DNA from: Ipomoea triloba
Lineage: Eukaryota > Streptophyta > Magnoliopsida > Solanales > Convolvulaceae
Reading direction: 5' to 3'
DNA: 64,000 bases
NCBI RefSeq assembly: GCF_003576645.1
Contig: NC_044917.1
Coordinates: 12,430,530-12,494,529 of the forward strand
In this document: positions 10,574 to 21,480 of the stretch, piece by piece
Layout of the letters: each line of letters begins with the position of its first letter
Numbering within the stretch: the first letter of the stretch is position 1
Translations under genes and position numbers: made by a program
Notes under the pieces: model-generated
What the model was told of the DNA's origin: nothing
Seen by the model: the letters and a program-made list of their open reading frames with translations, nothing else
Databases searched by the model: none

Positions 10574-11475
10574 AGTACTTTTATGAGGTGTTTGGTAGAG
10601 AAGAATTGCAATTCTTTCCCCGCTTAGTTCCTAGAAATGAAAAAATTTCAAAGTTTGTTTGGGAAGAATTTCAATTCTATGGAATTATAATTCCTCAAAT
10701 TTGATGAATTGCACAGCTCCCCCCGGGAATTGCAATTCCTTAATACATAGGAAGAAAGTTTGGAGTGTGAGGACCAAATTACCCTCCCTAATAATCTTAC
10801 GGGCTGTTTGGTTCACGGAATAGGCAAGGAATGACATAGCATTTCCAGTAATAACCTGTTCCGTTGTTTGGTTCGCATTTGTATTCCCAGGAACAATGTT
10901 CCTTAGCTATTACTAGTACCCCCTGGTATTAGCCTTTCCTGACTTCTCAGGAATAGATATTTTATTATATTTTCTTTTTTACTATTTTTTAAATCTAAAT
11001 TGTTTACGCTCACTTTTCTAAAACTCATCGCATCACATCATCTTTCTCTCTGTCATCGCACACATCTCACCTCCGCCATTGCAAATTGAAATTCTTGTTC
11101 AAGGTATTTTTCTATATACACACACACTAGTGTCTTGTTTGACCGAAATGTATAATGTAGGGAAATATAATTCCGATACAGGGTTCAAGACAGTTTATTT
11201 ATTAGAACTTGAAATTAAAGAATGATTTTGGAAAGAAATACTAAATTTTACCATAAAAGCTAAGCCACATTTTGAGAGTAGAATTAAAACTTTGAAAAAA
11301 GAATGGGCATTATTCATGAAATGATGGTAAATTGATGCATAATAATAATAATACTAAATTTTGTACAAGGGCATTTATGTCTTTTAAATATATATCCATT
11401 TGTATTCCTTTAACCAACCAAACTTCATATTCTATTTCTTATGGAATAGTATTCCTATTCACTTAAAATTCATTC
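10574..11475. mobile_element. MITE remnants (Tourist-like ends)
   Basis: Two adjoining remnants. At about 10579 the phrase GAGGTGTTTGGTAGAGA matches the inverted end CTCTACCAAACCCTC at 15636. At about 10800 GGGCTGTTTGGTTCACGGAATA begins a second element. CCAACCAAACTTC near 11417 may be its opposite end. Boundaries and TSDs are not clear. Confidence 0.5.
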
Positions 11476-11499
11476 CGTCTTGACCTCTGGTTAAGGATG

Positions 11500-11995
11500 G
11501 ATGAGTCCCGTCCACTCAACCACATCCCACGTTATGAAAATGTAATACTTATACTAAAAAAATGTAATCTTAATCAATACTTTTGAAGAAAATTATAATA
11601 CTTTTGATGTAAAAGTATTACATTTTTAAATCAAAGTATTACATTTCCCTCGTAAGTCATGTTGGCAAGTGTTTATTAGTTACGTTATAAGAGAAAATGT
11701 AATACTTTTGAGAAAAAATGTAATATTTTAAAATCAAAATGTAAAAGTTTAACATTTTTTCTTCAAAAAAACACTTTCCATATAAGTAATAAATACTTTA
11801 TTCTAACCAGCTTGGTTGGCGAAAGTGGCCGTGGACTAAAGTGTCTCCTACAGCTAGGACATGCTCAGGATACTTCATGGTCTGACAAAAAAAATATTTT
11901 ATTCTTAATTAGTATTACATTTTTCAATATAAATATTACATTTCATATTGGCACAACCTCCGACCCATCTCATGCATAAGAATTCATGAGATAGT
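11500..11995. mobile_element. diverged Mutator-type MITE (GTAATACTTT core)
   Basis: Repeats of GTAATACTT and TACATTTTT in both orientations as in 7690-8119, ending in CATGAGATAGTCTAACCC near 11983, a decayed form of the family's terminal repeat. A small retroposed insert sits at about 11812-11889. Confidence 0.5.
11812..11889 (+). mobile_element. short poly(A)-tailed retroposed insert
   Basis: About 80 bp of unrelated sequence ending in eight A's inside the MITE. It is flanked by ATACTTTATTCT (ending at about 11810) and ATATTTTATTCT (starting after the A run), a 12-bp TSD with one mismatch. That is the mark of a SINE or other L1-mobilised RNA. The source RNA is not recognised. Confidence 0.45.
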
Positions 11996-12180
11996 CTAAC
12001 CCAAAATTTTGCTAAACACTATAATTGAAATTCTCATAATTATATTTATAATTACCAAACAATATAATTTGAATTCCTATTTCGAGGAAATTACAATTTC
12101 CTTCTTATTGCAACCTGTTAATTAATACTCATACGACACAGTACCCTTACTCTGCTGTGCACATCATCATATCGATTTAG

Positions 12181-12188
12181 TATTTATA
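12181..12188 (+). promoter_or_regulatory. TATA box of the expansin gene
   Basis: TATTTATA lies about 30 bases before position 12212. This places the start of transcription at or just after the upstream in-frame ATG at 12212, favouring the second ATG (12320) as the real start codon. Confidence 0.5.
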
Positions 12189-12319
12189 GCTCTACACGTC
12201 TCCTTGGCACAATGGCACCTCAACAGCCTCTCTCATCCTCTGCAACACAGTCAAACAAACGGAAAACTAGACAGACAATTGAGGCTGCAGGCCGCCCAGG
12301 CGGTGAATCGTTGAAAACA

Positions 12320-13772
12320 ATGGGGTTTTTGTGGTTTTTCATTCTGGGTTTTCTCTCTTTTTCTTCATCTGCTCATGCCAAACATAACGATCATGATGGC
12401 TGGATTAACGCTCATGCCACCTTTTATGGAGGTGGCGATGCCTCTGGAACAATGGGTATGTTAATTACTTAATTATATACTAATTAAGTTCCTCCTCCTG
12501 GCCTGCCTGTTTTTTTAAATTTGTTTTATATAATGATGATATGTTAATTAGGTGGAGCTTGTGGGTATGGGAACTTGTACAGCCAAGGGTATGGCATAAA
12601 CACAGCAGCAGTGAGTACAGCACTGTTCGGCAATGGGTTAAGGTGTGGGGCTTGTTTTGAGGTCAAATGTGTTAATGATCCAAAAGCCTGTCTTCCTGCC
12701 TCAGTTGTGGTCACTGCCACCAATTTCTGTCCTCCCAATTCTGCCCTCCCTAGCAATCAAGGTGGGTGGTGCAACCCTCCCCTCCACCACTTTGACCTCT
12801 CCCAGCCCGTTTTCCAACAAATTGCTCGTTATAAATCAGGAATTGTCCCTGTTTCTTATAGAAGGTATGTATGTAATACTCTTTGCTTCAATAAATTCAC
12901 TTTTCCTTAATACTAATTCACTTAAATACTGTAGTCTGGTGACACCCGGTTGCATTCTCATATGAAAGGGGTTGGTTCGAGTCTGAGTAGTTATGAATAG
13001 ATACTGCATTGTAACAGAGTCAGTAATACTAAAAAAAAATCACTTAGATACTACAAATGCCCCAAAAATTAGGACTCGAGGTCTGGGAAGGTGACCTGAG
13101 CTAAGATAGGCAATCCAGGACGGGCCTCTAGGGTGGGTCAAGCCAAGACCGTTAGCCAATCATGCCATGGAGTCTGTCTCCGAGCCTGAATGGGATGGGC
13201 CTTGACTTGGTCTTATGGCCCACCTTCATTTTAGAAAATTTGTTGCGTCTTTTCTGGTATAAATTACTTGGTCTTATGGTATTGCATTGTAGGAAGTTTG
13301 ACTTGGCCTTATGACATTGCATGTGTCCAAAATTAATACAAAACATTACTTGTTATATTTTTACATTAATCCACGAAATACTATTGCAATTTATATTCTT
13401 TATCAGTTTACCCTTATTAATTTATGCGAACTTATTAATTCGTATACTATAAATATGTAATGTAGGGTAGCATGCCAAAAGAAGGGAGGAATAAGATTCA
13501 CAATTAACGGCCACTCATACTTCATTCTGGTACTAATTACCAACGTAGGAGGTTCAGGCGATGTCCATGCAGTTTCCATCAAGGGCACCAACACCAATTG
13601 GATGCCAATGTCCAGGAATTGGGGACAGAATTGGGAAAACAACTCTAAGTTGGATGGGCAAGCCCTCTCCTTCAAGGTCACCACGGGTGACGGTCGCACT
13701 GTGGTATGCAACAATGTGGTCCCCTCTGGATGGTCCTTCGCCCAAACCTATATCGGCGCCCAGTTTACTTAA
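12320..13772 (+). CDS. alpha-expansin (EXPA family), three exons
   Basis: Exons at 12320-12455, 12552-12864 and 13466-13772 with GT-AG introns of 96 and 601 bp. The product is 251 aa, the usual EXPA size. Residues 1-20 form a signal peptide ([10 protein letters not shown], then AHA), so the protein is secreted to the wall, where expansins loosen cellulose-xyloglucan contacts during growth without hydrolysis. Domain 1 (GH45-like) has ATFYGG near residue 35, GGACGYGN near 47, paired Cys residues and the HFD motif at 125-127. Domain 2 (CBM63-like) has [13 protein letters not shown] near 195 and ends GAQFT. GGWCNPP before HFD is the alpha-type insertion. An in-frame ATG at 12212 would add 36 residues before the signal peptide and lies too near the TATA box, so 12320 is preferred. 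Intron 2 carries a SINE. No disabling change is seen. Membership in EXPA is firm; the subgroup is not assigned. Confidence 0.93.
12931..13039 (+). mobile_element. SINE in expansin intron 2
   Basis: A shortened copy of the window's main tRNA-derived SINE family, with GGTTCGAGTCT as B box, TAGTTATGAATAGATACTGC in the 3' part and an A9 tail. It is flanked by a 13-bp TSD with one mismatch, TCACTTAAATACT (12918-12930) and TCACTTAGATACT (13040-13052). Part of the body between the B box and the 3' region is deleted. Confidence 0.75.
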
Positions 13773-14084
13773 TTCCAAAATTAAATGTCGTTAGTAGTGT
13801 TGAGAGGAAAAGAGCAGAGCTTATTTTAAAGTGGCTCTCGATACTCTTATTGTTAGGTTAAAAGATTTAAATATATAAGTTAATCTCGGAATTTCTGTCT
13901 AGGTGGTTTTAATGAAGGGAAATGATAGATGTATTCTCATTGAGTATAACTCTCATCGTGTGTACAACTTTTATTAGATAAATAAAAGTGAATGAATAAA
14001 AATAGTAGCTCACTTTGTTTTTAAAATCAATTAGAGCATGATGCATCAGCAATGTGTAGAAAATGGAGTAGGAAGTGAGAATAT
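13773..14084 (+). other. 3' flank of expansin
   Basis: Probable 3' UTR. A candidate poly(A) signal, AATAAAA, lies at about 13980. No other feature is seen. Confidence 0.4.
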
Positions 14085-14334
14085 GATCCGTTTCGAAACT
14101 CGAAAAATGATTTCCAATAGTCATTTTTTAGATTTTCATATGTTTGGCTCCTCAAAGAAAATAAAGTCAAAGAAAAATCATCATCATGGTCAATTGCAAA
14201 AGACTCAAGTTTGATGGAAAACGTCTTCCTAAATTTTTAGTTGGAAAATTTTTTTTGATAATTTATTTTCTCATCTCTCTCTTTTCTCTCATTTCTTTGC
14301 AAGCTAGTTTTTAGATTATTACTACTAGCTACCA

Positions 14335-14619
14335 CCACCACCACCACAACACATCCACCGCCATTACCACCACCATGACACCTCTATCACCATCACCACC
14401 ACACCGCCACCACTAACACCAACACCAACACCCACTACCACCACCACTATCATCATCACTGCATCATACATTCACACCACCACCACTACCGTCATCATCA
14501 CCAGACTACCACCACCACACTATCATCATCATCACACCTCCACCACACCACTACCATCACCACAATACAACCACCACCCCCACTACTAACACCAACACTA
14601 ACACTTACGCCAACACCAC

Positions 14620-14664
<45 letters not shown>
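14335..14664. repeat. CAC/ATC trinucleotide microsatellite followed by (ATT)n
   Basis: An impure array of ACC, CAC, CAT and CACCA motifs, then about 15 ATT units. The ORF read through it on the minus strand is pure low complexity and is not a gene. Confidence 0.8.
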
Positions 14665-14665
<1 letters not shown>

Positions 14666-14690
14666 AAACAATATGATCATTTAAAAAAAA

Positions 14691-15087
14691 GAGTTTATTG
14701 CCAAAATGGTCCCTTGACTATTGTGAAATTACCAATTTGGTCCTCAACAATTTTTTGTGACCAATTAAGTTCCTTGACTTTGAAAAATTTAACCAATTTG
14801 GTCCTCCGTTTATTTTTCTGTTAAACATCCGTTAAATTGGGACCAAATTAGTAATTTTGCTATAGTTAAGGGACCAAATTGGTAATTAATTTTTTATTGA
14901 AATAGTCCCTTGACTATAGCAAAATTACCAATTTAGTCCTGATTTAACGGATGTTTAACGGCAAAATAAACGGAGGACCAAATTGGTTAAATGTTTCAAA
15001 GTTGAGGGACTTAATTGGGCACAAAAAATTTTCGAGGACTAAATTGGTAATTTTGCAATAGTCGATGGACCATTCGGTAATAAACTC
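14691..15087. mobile_element. foldback element with long inverted repeats
   Basis: 397 bp, nearly all one inverted repeat. It starts GAGTTTATTGCC and ends GGTAATAAACTC, with arms of about 190 bp sharing phrases such as ACCAATTTGGTCC. A-rich flanks (8 or more A's on both sides) make the TSD unreadable. The long-arm structure resembles Mutator-type foldbacks; similar architecture recurs at 53627-54630 and 60565-61402. Confidence 0.7.
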
Positions 15088-15270
15088 AAAAAAAAAATCA
15101 AATAGAAAAAATGCAATTTTCTTAACTTTCAGGCAAATAGTGACCTTTAGTCATCAAACAGTAAAATTTAAATTATTTTTTTTCAGAAAATAAGTCATTC
15201 CTTTGAAATTATTTTCCTTGAAGACATTTTTTAAGTTTCCAAACGGACCCTAGATGTAATATTACTCTTA

Positions 15271-15646
15271 CATACCATTTAGTTACATTGAGGAAGTTAT
15301 GAAGGAAATGAATTGTAATTCCGTGAGAAAGGAATTTAGTGAAAATAAACTAGAATAAAATTACATCTTTAGTATATATTGAATTGAAAGAGAATAAGTA
15401 GTACAAAAATCAAAATGGACATGTAAAGATGTAAGATTATTAGGGATGGCAATTTAGTCCTCACACTAAACTTTTTTCCATGTATTATGAAACTGTAATT
15501 CTAGAAGAGGTGAGATTTGCAATTCTCATAATTGAGTAATTATAATTCCATAAAAATTATATCTCAATTAAATTTTAAAACTTTTCAGTTTTTATCTTAT
15601 ACATTATTAATTAGGAAAGAACTATAATTCCTCTCTACCAAACCCT
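15271..15646. mobile_element. MITE, GAATTGTAATTCC family
   Basis: AT-rich with GGAAATGAATTGTAATTCC near the left end and AACTATAATTCCTCTCTACCAAACCCTC at the right. The right end is the inverted counterpart of the end near 10579. Boundaries are approximate. Confidence 0.45.
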
Positions 15647-15649
15647 CAT

Positions 15650-16485
15650 TAATGAAGACGAAATTTTGTAATGTTCACATTGCACGTAGCAGCCCGCGAT
15701 GACACAGTACACAGTACATGGAACATTTTGAGAGACAGACAAGACAATGGGCTCCTTGGTTTGTGTGTGTTTTGTTTACTTTTGAGCTTTTCGAAAAATG
15801 TAAGACAGTTACTTCAGATGTTGTCTTTTTCTCATCTGGTGATCACTGATCATTAAAGGTGTCCGCTAGACTTCCATCTGTATAGCATATAGTCTTCTGT
15901 CACTGTTACTAGAAGGTAGAAGCCGTGATGCTATTGAGAATTAGGACATTTCTGAACATTTTTATTACGATAAGCTTTTTTTAATTTTATTTTATTGATT
16001 ACAATAGTTGATCCTAAAAGGAAATATGTATTTTCACTATCTTGATATGGTAAAAATTTTTGTGAGAACCACACAAGTGTTACTCTGATGATTGATATAT
16101 ATATATATATATATATATTTTGAATATTGAATATTATTGACTAACATATTAAAGTACGATGAGTGAGTCAATACCATCACAAGGTTTATGAACCTTGACC
16201 TCCAATTTAGGTGAGTCACATATATACCATTGAATTACAAACTATTTAACATGAATTTTGATTATATATAAATATAATTCATTCCAAATCTTTTTGTTTT
16301 ATGATAATTATACCCAATTATAGCATCTAACACTAAAAATAATCCAATCTTTCTTTTGATTTAGATATTGATTGATAACTACAATTGACGATTGATAACT
16401 ACAATTGACGAGGGCATGGGATTCTGGGGACTATTTTATTGGAAAAGTCTTGGCACAAGCGGGGTGTCTATCTTTACGAGTGAGG
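15650..16485. other. intergenic, AT-rich
   Basis: No gene is recognised. An (AT)n tract is at about 16097-16119 and a short tandem duplication of ATTGATAACTACAATTGACG at 16369-16410. The region holds short ORFs with no recognisable motif. Confidence 0.5.
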
Positions 16486-17087
16486 TGTTGGCCCAATAAG
16501 AATAATTAATATCTATTGGGCTAAGGAAAGAAGCTTAGAGCAAAATATTATAAATATGACACTACCATAGAGTTTGAACCCACAACCTCAAGCATAACAA
16601 CACAAGTTTTAAACCACCAAACCTATTAAACTCTTGTATACTTAAGGGCAAGAAGCTCAACTTATCCAGAGAGTGCGCTGGAAGCAAAGTACTGGGGGGA
16701 CACGTGTGTGCACAAAAATGAAGGTTATCCGATGCCGTTCATTTGTCAACCATTTGTGAGTCCTTCAACAATATAAATAGAGTGACTTCCATCCCCTTAA
16801 AAACCATTCCTTGGCTCACCAAACCTCTTTTAGTCCATTGGTCTGAGTCTTCTCTTATTTCTATTTCATTATTAGGGGTATATATAGCTTGTATTATTTA
16901 TTATCCTTATCCCATTATTTGGATTATAGCTTGTATTATTTATTCATTATTTGGGCCGTCATTTTGGGCCATTATCTCAGGCTTTGTAAGTATTCTTTTG
17001 GGCCTAGAGCCTGAGCTAATAATATGATTATTTTCCTACCCTGTTATGTACCTCTATACACAATTTATGGTGGACCCGATTCCAACA
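16486..17087 (+). mobile_element. possible solo LTR
   Basis: 602 bp running from TGTTGGCCC to GATTCCAACA, giving matching TGTTGG/CCAACA ends. It contains a TATA-like TATAAATAGAG at about 16773, like an LTR promoter. No 5-bp TSD is visible (TGAGG versus AAATC), so the call is tentative. A 94-aa ORF at 16743-17027 is hydrophobic but matches no family I recognise. Confidence 0.35.
16560..16645 (-). mobile_element. tRNA-like SINE remnant
   Basis: On the minus strand GAGGTTGTGGGTTCAAACTC resembles a Pol III B box, with GGTGGTTTAAAAC upstream as a possible A box. No tail or TSD is identified. Confidence 0.35.
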
Positions 17088-17291
17088 AAATCATCAATAA
17101 TATTTGAACATGTTTTTATATATGTAAAAATATACTTTAATAGTTTAATTTAAACTTTTAATTGTATAAAATATATTTTTTGATATTTAAAAAAAATGAT
17201 GTTATGCTTTAATTTTTGAAATAATGTGTGGTGGCGGCTTGGGGCCAGCGCAAGAAGCTTAGCAAGGGTTTTTAATGGACTAGAACGGAAA

Positions 17292-17894
17292 TAGAGCCGT
17301 CAAAACGGACTTAACTCGTTGCGTAAGTTTGTCTTATTCCGTAAAAAAGGCATGACGGGCTTTGAATTTTATAACCCGTAAAAGCCTGTCCACCTAGTAT
17401 GTATACATTATTAATATTAGCGTATATATACACATCATTTTATATAATTATATATAAATATATGTTAAGTTTTTTATTTATATTAAAAAAAATGTATTAG
17501 TAAGTAATACATTGTATAAATTATTTGTTATTGCCTTATAAATTCACATATTATATATTTGATTATTTATTATTAGAACTTATTACAGAGTACTATATTA
17601 GTTATTATTGTGTTCAACAAATTACAATGTATTAATATTTGTTTAAACTTTTTTTGAAAACAAATTTGTTTAAACTTTTTAAATTATTTTAGTATACACT
17701 TATAACTTTTTTATATTAATTTTTATTTAAATTTATAAATTTTAAATTTGACGTGCCCTGCCAAGGCCCACGAGCCTAAGCGGGGCAGGGTGGGCCGACC
17801 TATTTTAGGACCATATTTTTACGGGCTTTTTAGTCTATCTGTATAATATGGCGGGCTTTAGTGGGTCCGAACTCGGCCTGTTTTGACAACTCTA
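17292..17894. mobile_element. hAT-like MITE, TAGAGNNGTCAAAAC ends
   Basis: 603 bp. The left end is TAGAGCCGTCAAAACGG and the right end GGCCTGTTTTGACAACTCTA, inverted matches. GGGCC-rich motifs sit next to both ends and the core is very AT-rich. The 8-bp flanks match only partly, so it is an old copy. Confidence 0.6.
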
Positions 17895-17899
17895 GAGAG

Positions 17900-18130
17900 A
17901 AATGTGAGTTTGGACTTAGAAGTTGGGAGTTTGGAGGTTGTCAAAGTGTAATGGAGCAGGGAGTTTAGAGTACAAAAAGTGGAGATGCAAGGAGTTTGGA
18001 GTTTTAAAGAGGGAAAACAAGGAGTTTGTGGGTGCAAAAGGCAAGGGTATGAGGAGTTTAGGGTCTGGAAAATGGAGAGGCACAAAATTGGGGGTAGGGG
18101 ATGTAGGAGGGCATGAGGGTAGGTTTAGCA
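17900..18130 (+). repeat. degenerate GGAGTTT minisatellite
   Basis: A purine-rich strand in which GGAGTTT(GG)AGT phrases recur at irregular 25-35 base spacing with GGTGCAAAAG-like spacers. ORFs on both strands are by-products of the repeat. Confidence 0.55.
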
Positions 18131-18156
18131 CCTCACCACTTCATGCAACTTTTTTG

Positions 18157-18420
18157 TTGATGTATAATTTTAAAGTCCTCGCAAGTGCACAAATTAATGA
18201 TAGTATAATGTGCAAAACAAGAGTCGATCTCATAGTAAATTGATATAATAAAACTAATAAACTTTCCTACTAATTTAAGAAAATAATTTTAAGTATTCAA
18301 AATGATACAAGCGCTATGTAGAAAACTTAAGAAAGCAAAATAATTGAATACTCAAGAAAAACGAGATAACAAAATATTTAGTAACTACCATGAAAATAAA
18401 AGGTAATAGGGTCAAATAAG
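18157..18420 (-). mobile_element. possible Ty3/gypsy LTR end fragment
   Basis: CCTCGCAAGTGCACAAATT followed by GATAGTATAATGTGCAAAAC and a GTCGATCTCA phrase resembles the ends of plant Tat-type gypsy LTRs as I know them. No partner LTR or internal region is seen. Confidence 0.35.
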
Positions 18421-19846
18421 TCCTACCTCGAACTAGTAATAATAATACAATTAGGTTCATAAACTAAAATACTTTAACTATACTCTTGAACTTGTCAAAA
18501 AAGTGTAATTAACACTTTTAGCACTTGTAATCTGTTGATTGGACATGCCATATGACTTTTTAAAGTGATTAGGCGTTGAGTTGTGTGTTTTTAGAATTGA
18601 TGGGGGTAATAATAATAATAACAATAATAATAATAATAAATCTCTTACTATTATTGTGTAGAGATATATTGATTTTTATACTAATTATACCTTACAATGT
18701 TAAACTCAATATTAAAAAAAAAAAAAATAGAATCAATACTCCCATCGATTGAGCATTTTCACCAAACTTATGGTTGCCGAATGCACAGTTCGTAGAAATT
18801 TAATGAAACAATGTGGTGAGTGTGGCTGCTTTTATGTAACATGAATTGCTTGAGTGGAGCATTACCCAAAAACAAATTGAATTATAAATAACTCTGATAA
18901 AATCTCATTAATCGAACAAGACGCATAAAATGTGACATACGAACGGAGTACAAGATTATACCCACCATTCTCACGTAGGACGAAATCTCCAACACTTTGA
19001 AACACTTTTTTGTACAATAAGCTGCTCCATGCATATGAAGGTTACAAATATTGTCCCATGATCAACAATTACAGTGCCTCCACCAGTAAACCTCTGGAAT
19101 CTTAGGCCATTCACAACTGTGAAATCTTTCCAATTACAAAGTTGATGTAAATTTTATTTTTTTTTTTATTTTTTATTTTTAAGTTATTACTTGTAGCAAT
19201 TCTGACGGGCAGAATTGCATTTGTTGCAATTTGCCTGTCAGAGAATTGCAATAAAAATTGCTGTGACAACTTTTATACGTAGTATTTTTTATTATTACTT
19301 TTATATTATTTTAATTATTATTAATACTTTATTGATAAAAATAATTTTTGTAATAAATTGATGTATAAGTCATTTTTGAAAGATGAGAGAAAATTACATG
19401 AATGAAGAGTGAATAGTGAATAATTACAAATTTTGTGATGTGACATTTTAAACGCGAAAGAAGATTAAATGAGTGCCGATAGCCTTATCTTATAAAAACA
19501 GAATTAACTTCAATAAGTTCAGTAGGCTCAGCATCCTGCCAAAAGGGTTAATGTTCATGTTAAAAAAAACCTAATAATTTCAAGAATTGAGATTTGAGAC
19601 AAAGCTTTTGATTTACAAGAGTGGTTTTCATCAATGACCTCTTGATCTAATGGTAATGGAATGGTTATACACCAAAATACCCACGAATTAAAAAGAAAAC
19701 AGTTTTGCTTGAAATCACAAGCATATTATTACAAGTTGTCAAAAGCATAGCTTAAGTGGGCAAATGCTAAGGGAATGCTAAATGAAATAAGAATTCTTTT
19801 GACATTTTTATGTATTCCAACAGATTTCCACTACAGATCGAGATCG
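18421..19846. other. intergenic, AT-rich, MITE-like scraps
   Basis: No gene is recognised. It contains (AAT)n near 18609-18640 and an inverted pair around 19198-19260 built on GACGGGCAGAATTGCA and TTGCCTGTCAGAGAATTGCA, suggesting a small decayed MITE. Confidence 0.4.
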
Positions 19847-20744
19847 TTAATGTTCTCCACCATTAGGATTTCCTTCTGCAGCCGCCAATGATTCTGCCAT
19901 CATCTTTTCTCTATTTTGCAGTTGTCTTTCCACAACAACCATATAGAGGCCTAAACAATTGATTCAAAAGTGTATGAATCCAAGTTTATTTGAATGACTG
20001 ACTAACTGAAGCAATACAATACTGACCCATAAACATATTCCCCTCCTGTAACCACATAGAGTCAAATAAAGAAAATCATAAATTAAATAGGAAACAAAAA
20101 CGATGCATATGTTCTCTATAGACAGTGCCCACATGGGCAACTCAACTCAGTTGGTCACAGGGGTGAAGTTTGGGAAGAAAGACAAGGGATCGAGTTTGAC
20201 TAGCGGTAGTGTGGAAGCAACCCCTCAAAGTGAGGGGGGCTCCTTGTGCGCAATAAGCAAAGGTCTAAGCCTCTGTGTTCAGCAGTTCAGCTGAGTTACC
20301 ATAATTTGCATCCTCCCAGATGCTCTGTCGAGCCGGGACATGGGGGCCGTTGGAGTTGGGAATTCAACCTTTTGGGAAGAAAGACCGTAAAACAACAGGT
20401 AATTCTTTAAAGACCTAATTGAAGCTCTTCATATTCTAACTATTGCTTGCATTCACTCTTCTTTATTTAAGGTTAAGTCATAAGTGTATCCAAGTATTAC
20501 CCTGTTATGGATAATCTTTGAGGAGATCTAAATCAAGAAACTTGTTACTGTTTTAATTTTAACAGTCAAGGCAAGTAAAAAAGTTGATAAAATTCGTAAT
20601 TCATGACAAAAATTCTAAAATGAAAGAAAAAGACAGAAGGAAAATACCAACTGCACTCCCAATTGCACAGAGCCACAAAATCCTCCCAGACCATTTATCA
20701 GCAACTACTCCTCTACTCCAGAATCCCATCTGATCCAGCCAAAA
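19847..20744 (-). CDS. 3' end of an unidentified gene, two exons (possibly PEX11-like)
   Basis: Exons at 20648-20744 and 19847-19950 on the minus strand. The acceptor before 20744 is CCAG, the donor is G|GTATTTT, the next acceptor is TTTAG, and the split Gly codon joins in phase. The joined reading is 66 codons, starting FWLDQMGFWSRGVV, through WSGRILWLCAIGSAV and YMVVVERQLQNREKMM, to GNPNGGEH and a stop. The first exon looks amphipathic or membrane-associated. The LDQ / R..G / GRI / L.C..GS.V / VE spacing resembles the LDQ-GRI-GS region of plant PEX11 peroxisomal proteins, but real PEX11 proteins continue further, so this is only a hint. Upstream exons were not found; the next 600 bases hold repeats and a duplicated assembly segment. 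The 697-bp intron contains a SINE. Confidence 0.5.
20117..20375 (+). mobile_element. Au-like tRNA-derived SINE in an intron
   Basis: Contains CAACTCAACTCAGTTGGTCACAG-type A-box sequence, GGGATCGAGTTTGACTAGCGG as B box, and the tail section CCCAGATGCTCTGTCGAGCC, GGGGGCCGTTGGAGTTGGG. This arrangement fits the widespread plant Au SINE as I recall it. It lies in the intron between 19950 and 20648. TSD not found. Confidence 0.55.
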
Positions 20745-20759
20745 CTGGAACAAAATTAT

Positions 20760-21337
20760 ATTTTGTAAAAGCAGAGAAATTAGGAAGGCTACCTATTGCT
20801 AATACATAATATGAGTAAAAGCACAAATGAATCATACAACACTTTTAATTGTGAACAGCACAACATTTATTAGCTCGCTCAAGCTAGTAATTTATTACTC
20901 CAAGTTAGCTATGAATAATTCATAATATGTAATCTTTAGTCTTACCAACCATTATCAAATACAGAATAATATAATGAGCATAACTAGAAACAATAAGCCC
21001 ATGACAAATTGAAAGAGGAGGAACTGGGATTAAAGATTGAATACCGCAGAATTGAGAAACGAAGACCATATATATAGTTGGCTAGGTTGAAAATATGCCA
21101 GGCCAGGTCAAAGGCCTTAGGCCTGGGCTTATTATGGGAGCCTAAGGCCAGAGCCAATCTCTTTAACAGACCCAAGCCGGCCTGGCCTCAGCTTTAAGAC
21201 TATTTAAGACCTACATGTTGTAGGGTTTAAAGCCTATTAAAGGCCTACATATTTGTAAAAGAAAAAAGAAAATTAAACCTGATTTTATGAAGAACAATAG
21301 AACATATTACATAACCACTTAACCAGACCAATACTAC
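20760..21337. other. intergenic with GGCCTAGG-rich MITE-like patch
   Basis: No gene found. 21085-21245 is rich in AGGCCTGG / CCAGGCC / TTTAAGACC motifs arranged as inverted repeats and probably belongs to a decayed DNA transposon. Confidence 0.4.
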
Positions 21338-21358
21338 TGATACAATACAGATTCTGCT

Positions 21359-21480
21359 ACCAATATACTTAGTTATCTTATTTCCTAGTTTATTAGTAGT
21401 TGCCTATTTTACTTTAGGTACCAATATACTTAGTTATCTTATTTCCTAGTTTATTAGTAGTTGCCTATTTTACTTTAGGT
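21359..21480 (+). repeat. 61-bp tandem duplication
   Basis: Two adjacent copies, 21359-21419 and 21420-21480, both starting ACCAATATACTTAG and ending TTTACTTTAGGT. It is repeated at 22341-22462 through the assembly duplication. Confidence 0.85.

Larger units (their letters stand above)
14085..15252. mobile_element. MITE carrying microsatellites and a nested foldback
   Basis: Inverted ends GATCCGTTTCGAAACTCG (14085) and AAGTTTCCAAACGGACCC (ending about 15250) define an outer element. Inside are long CAC/CAT trinucleotide repeats (about 14335-14615), an (ATT)n tract (14619-14664) and a second element at 14691-15087. No coding sequence. Confidence 0.55.

Noticed and set aside
14498..14680. ORF encoding runs of Ile, Val and Gly
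   Set aside because: Direct translation of CAC and ATT microsatellites.
16743..17027. 94-aa hydrophobic ORF as a membrane-protein gene
   Set aside because: It lies in a probable LTR, is built from repetitive ATTATTTGG phrases and has no known motif.
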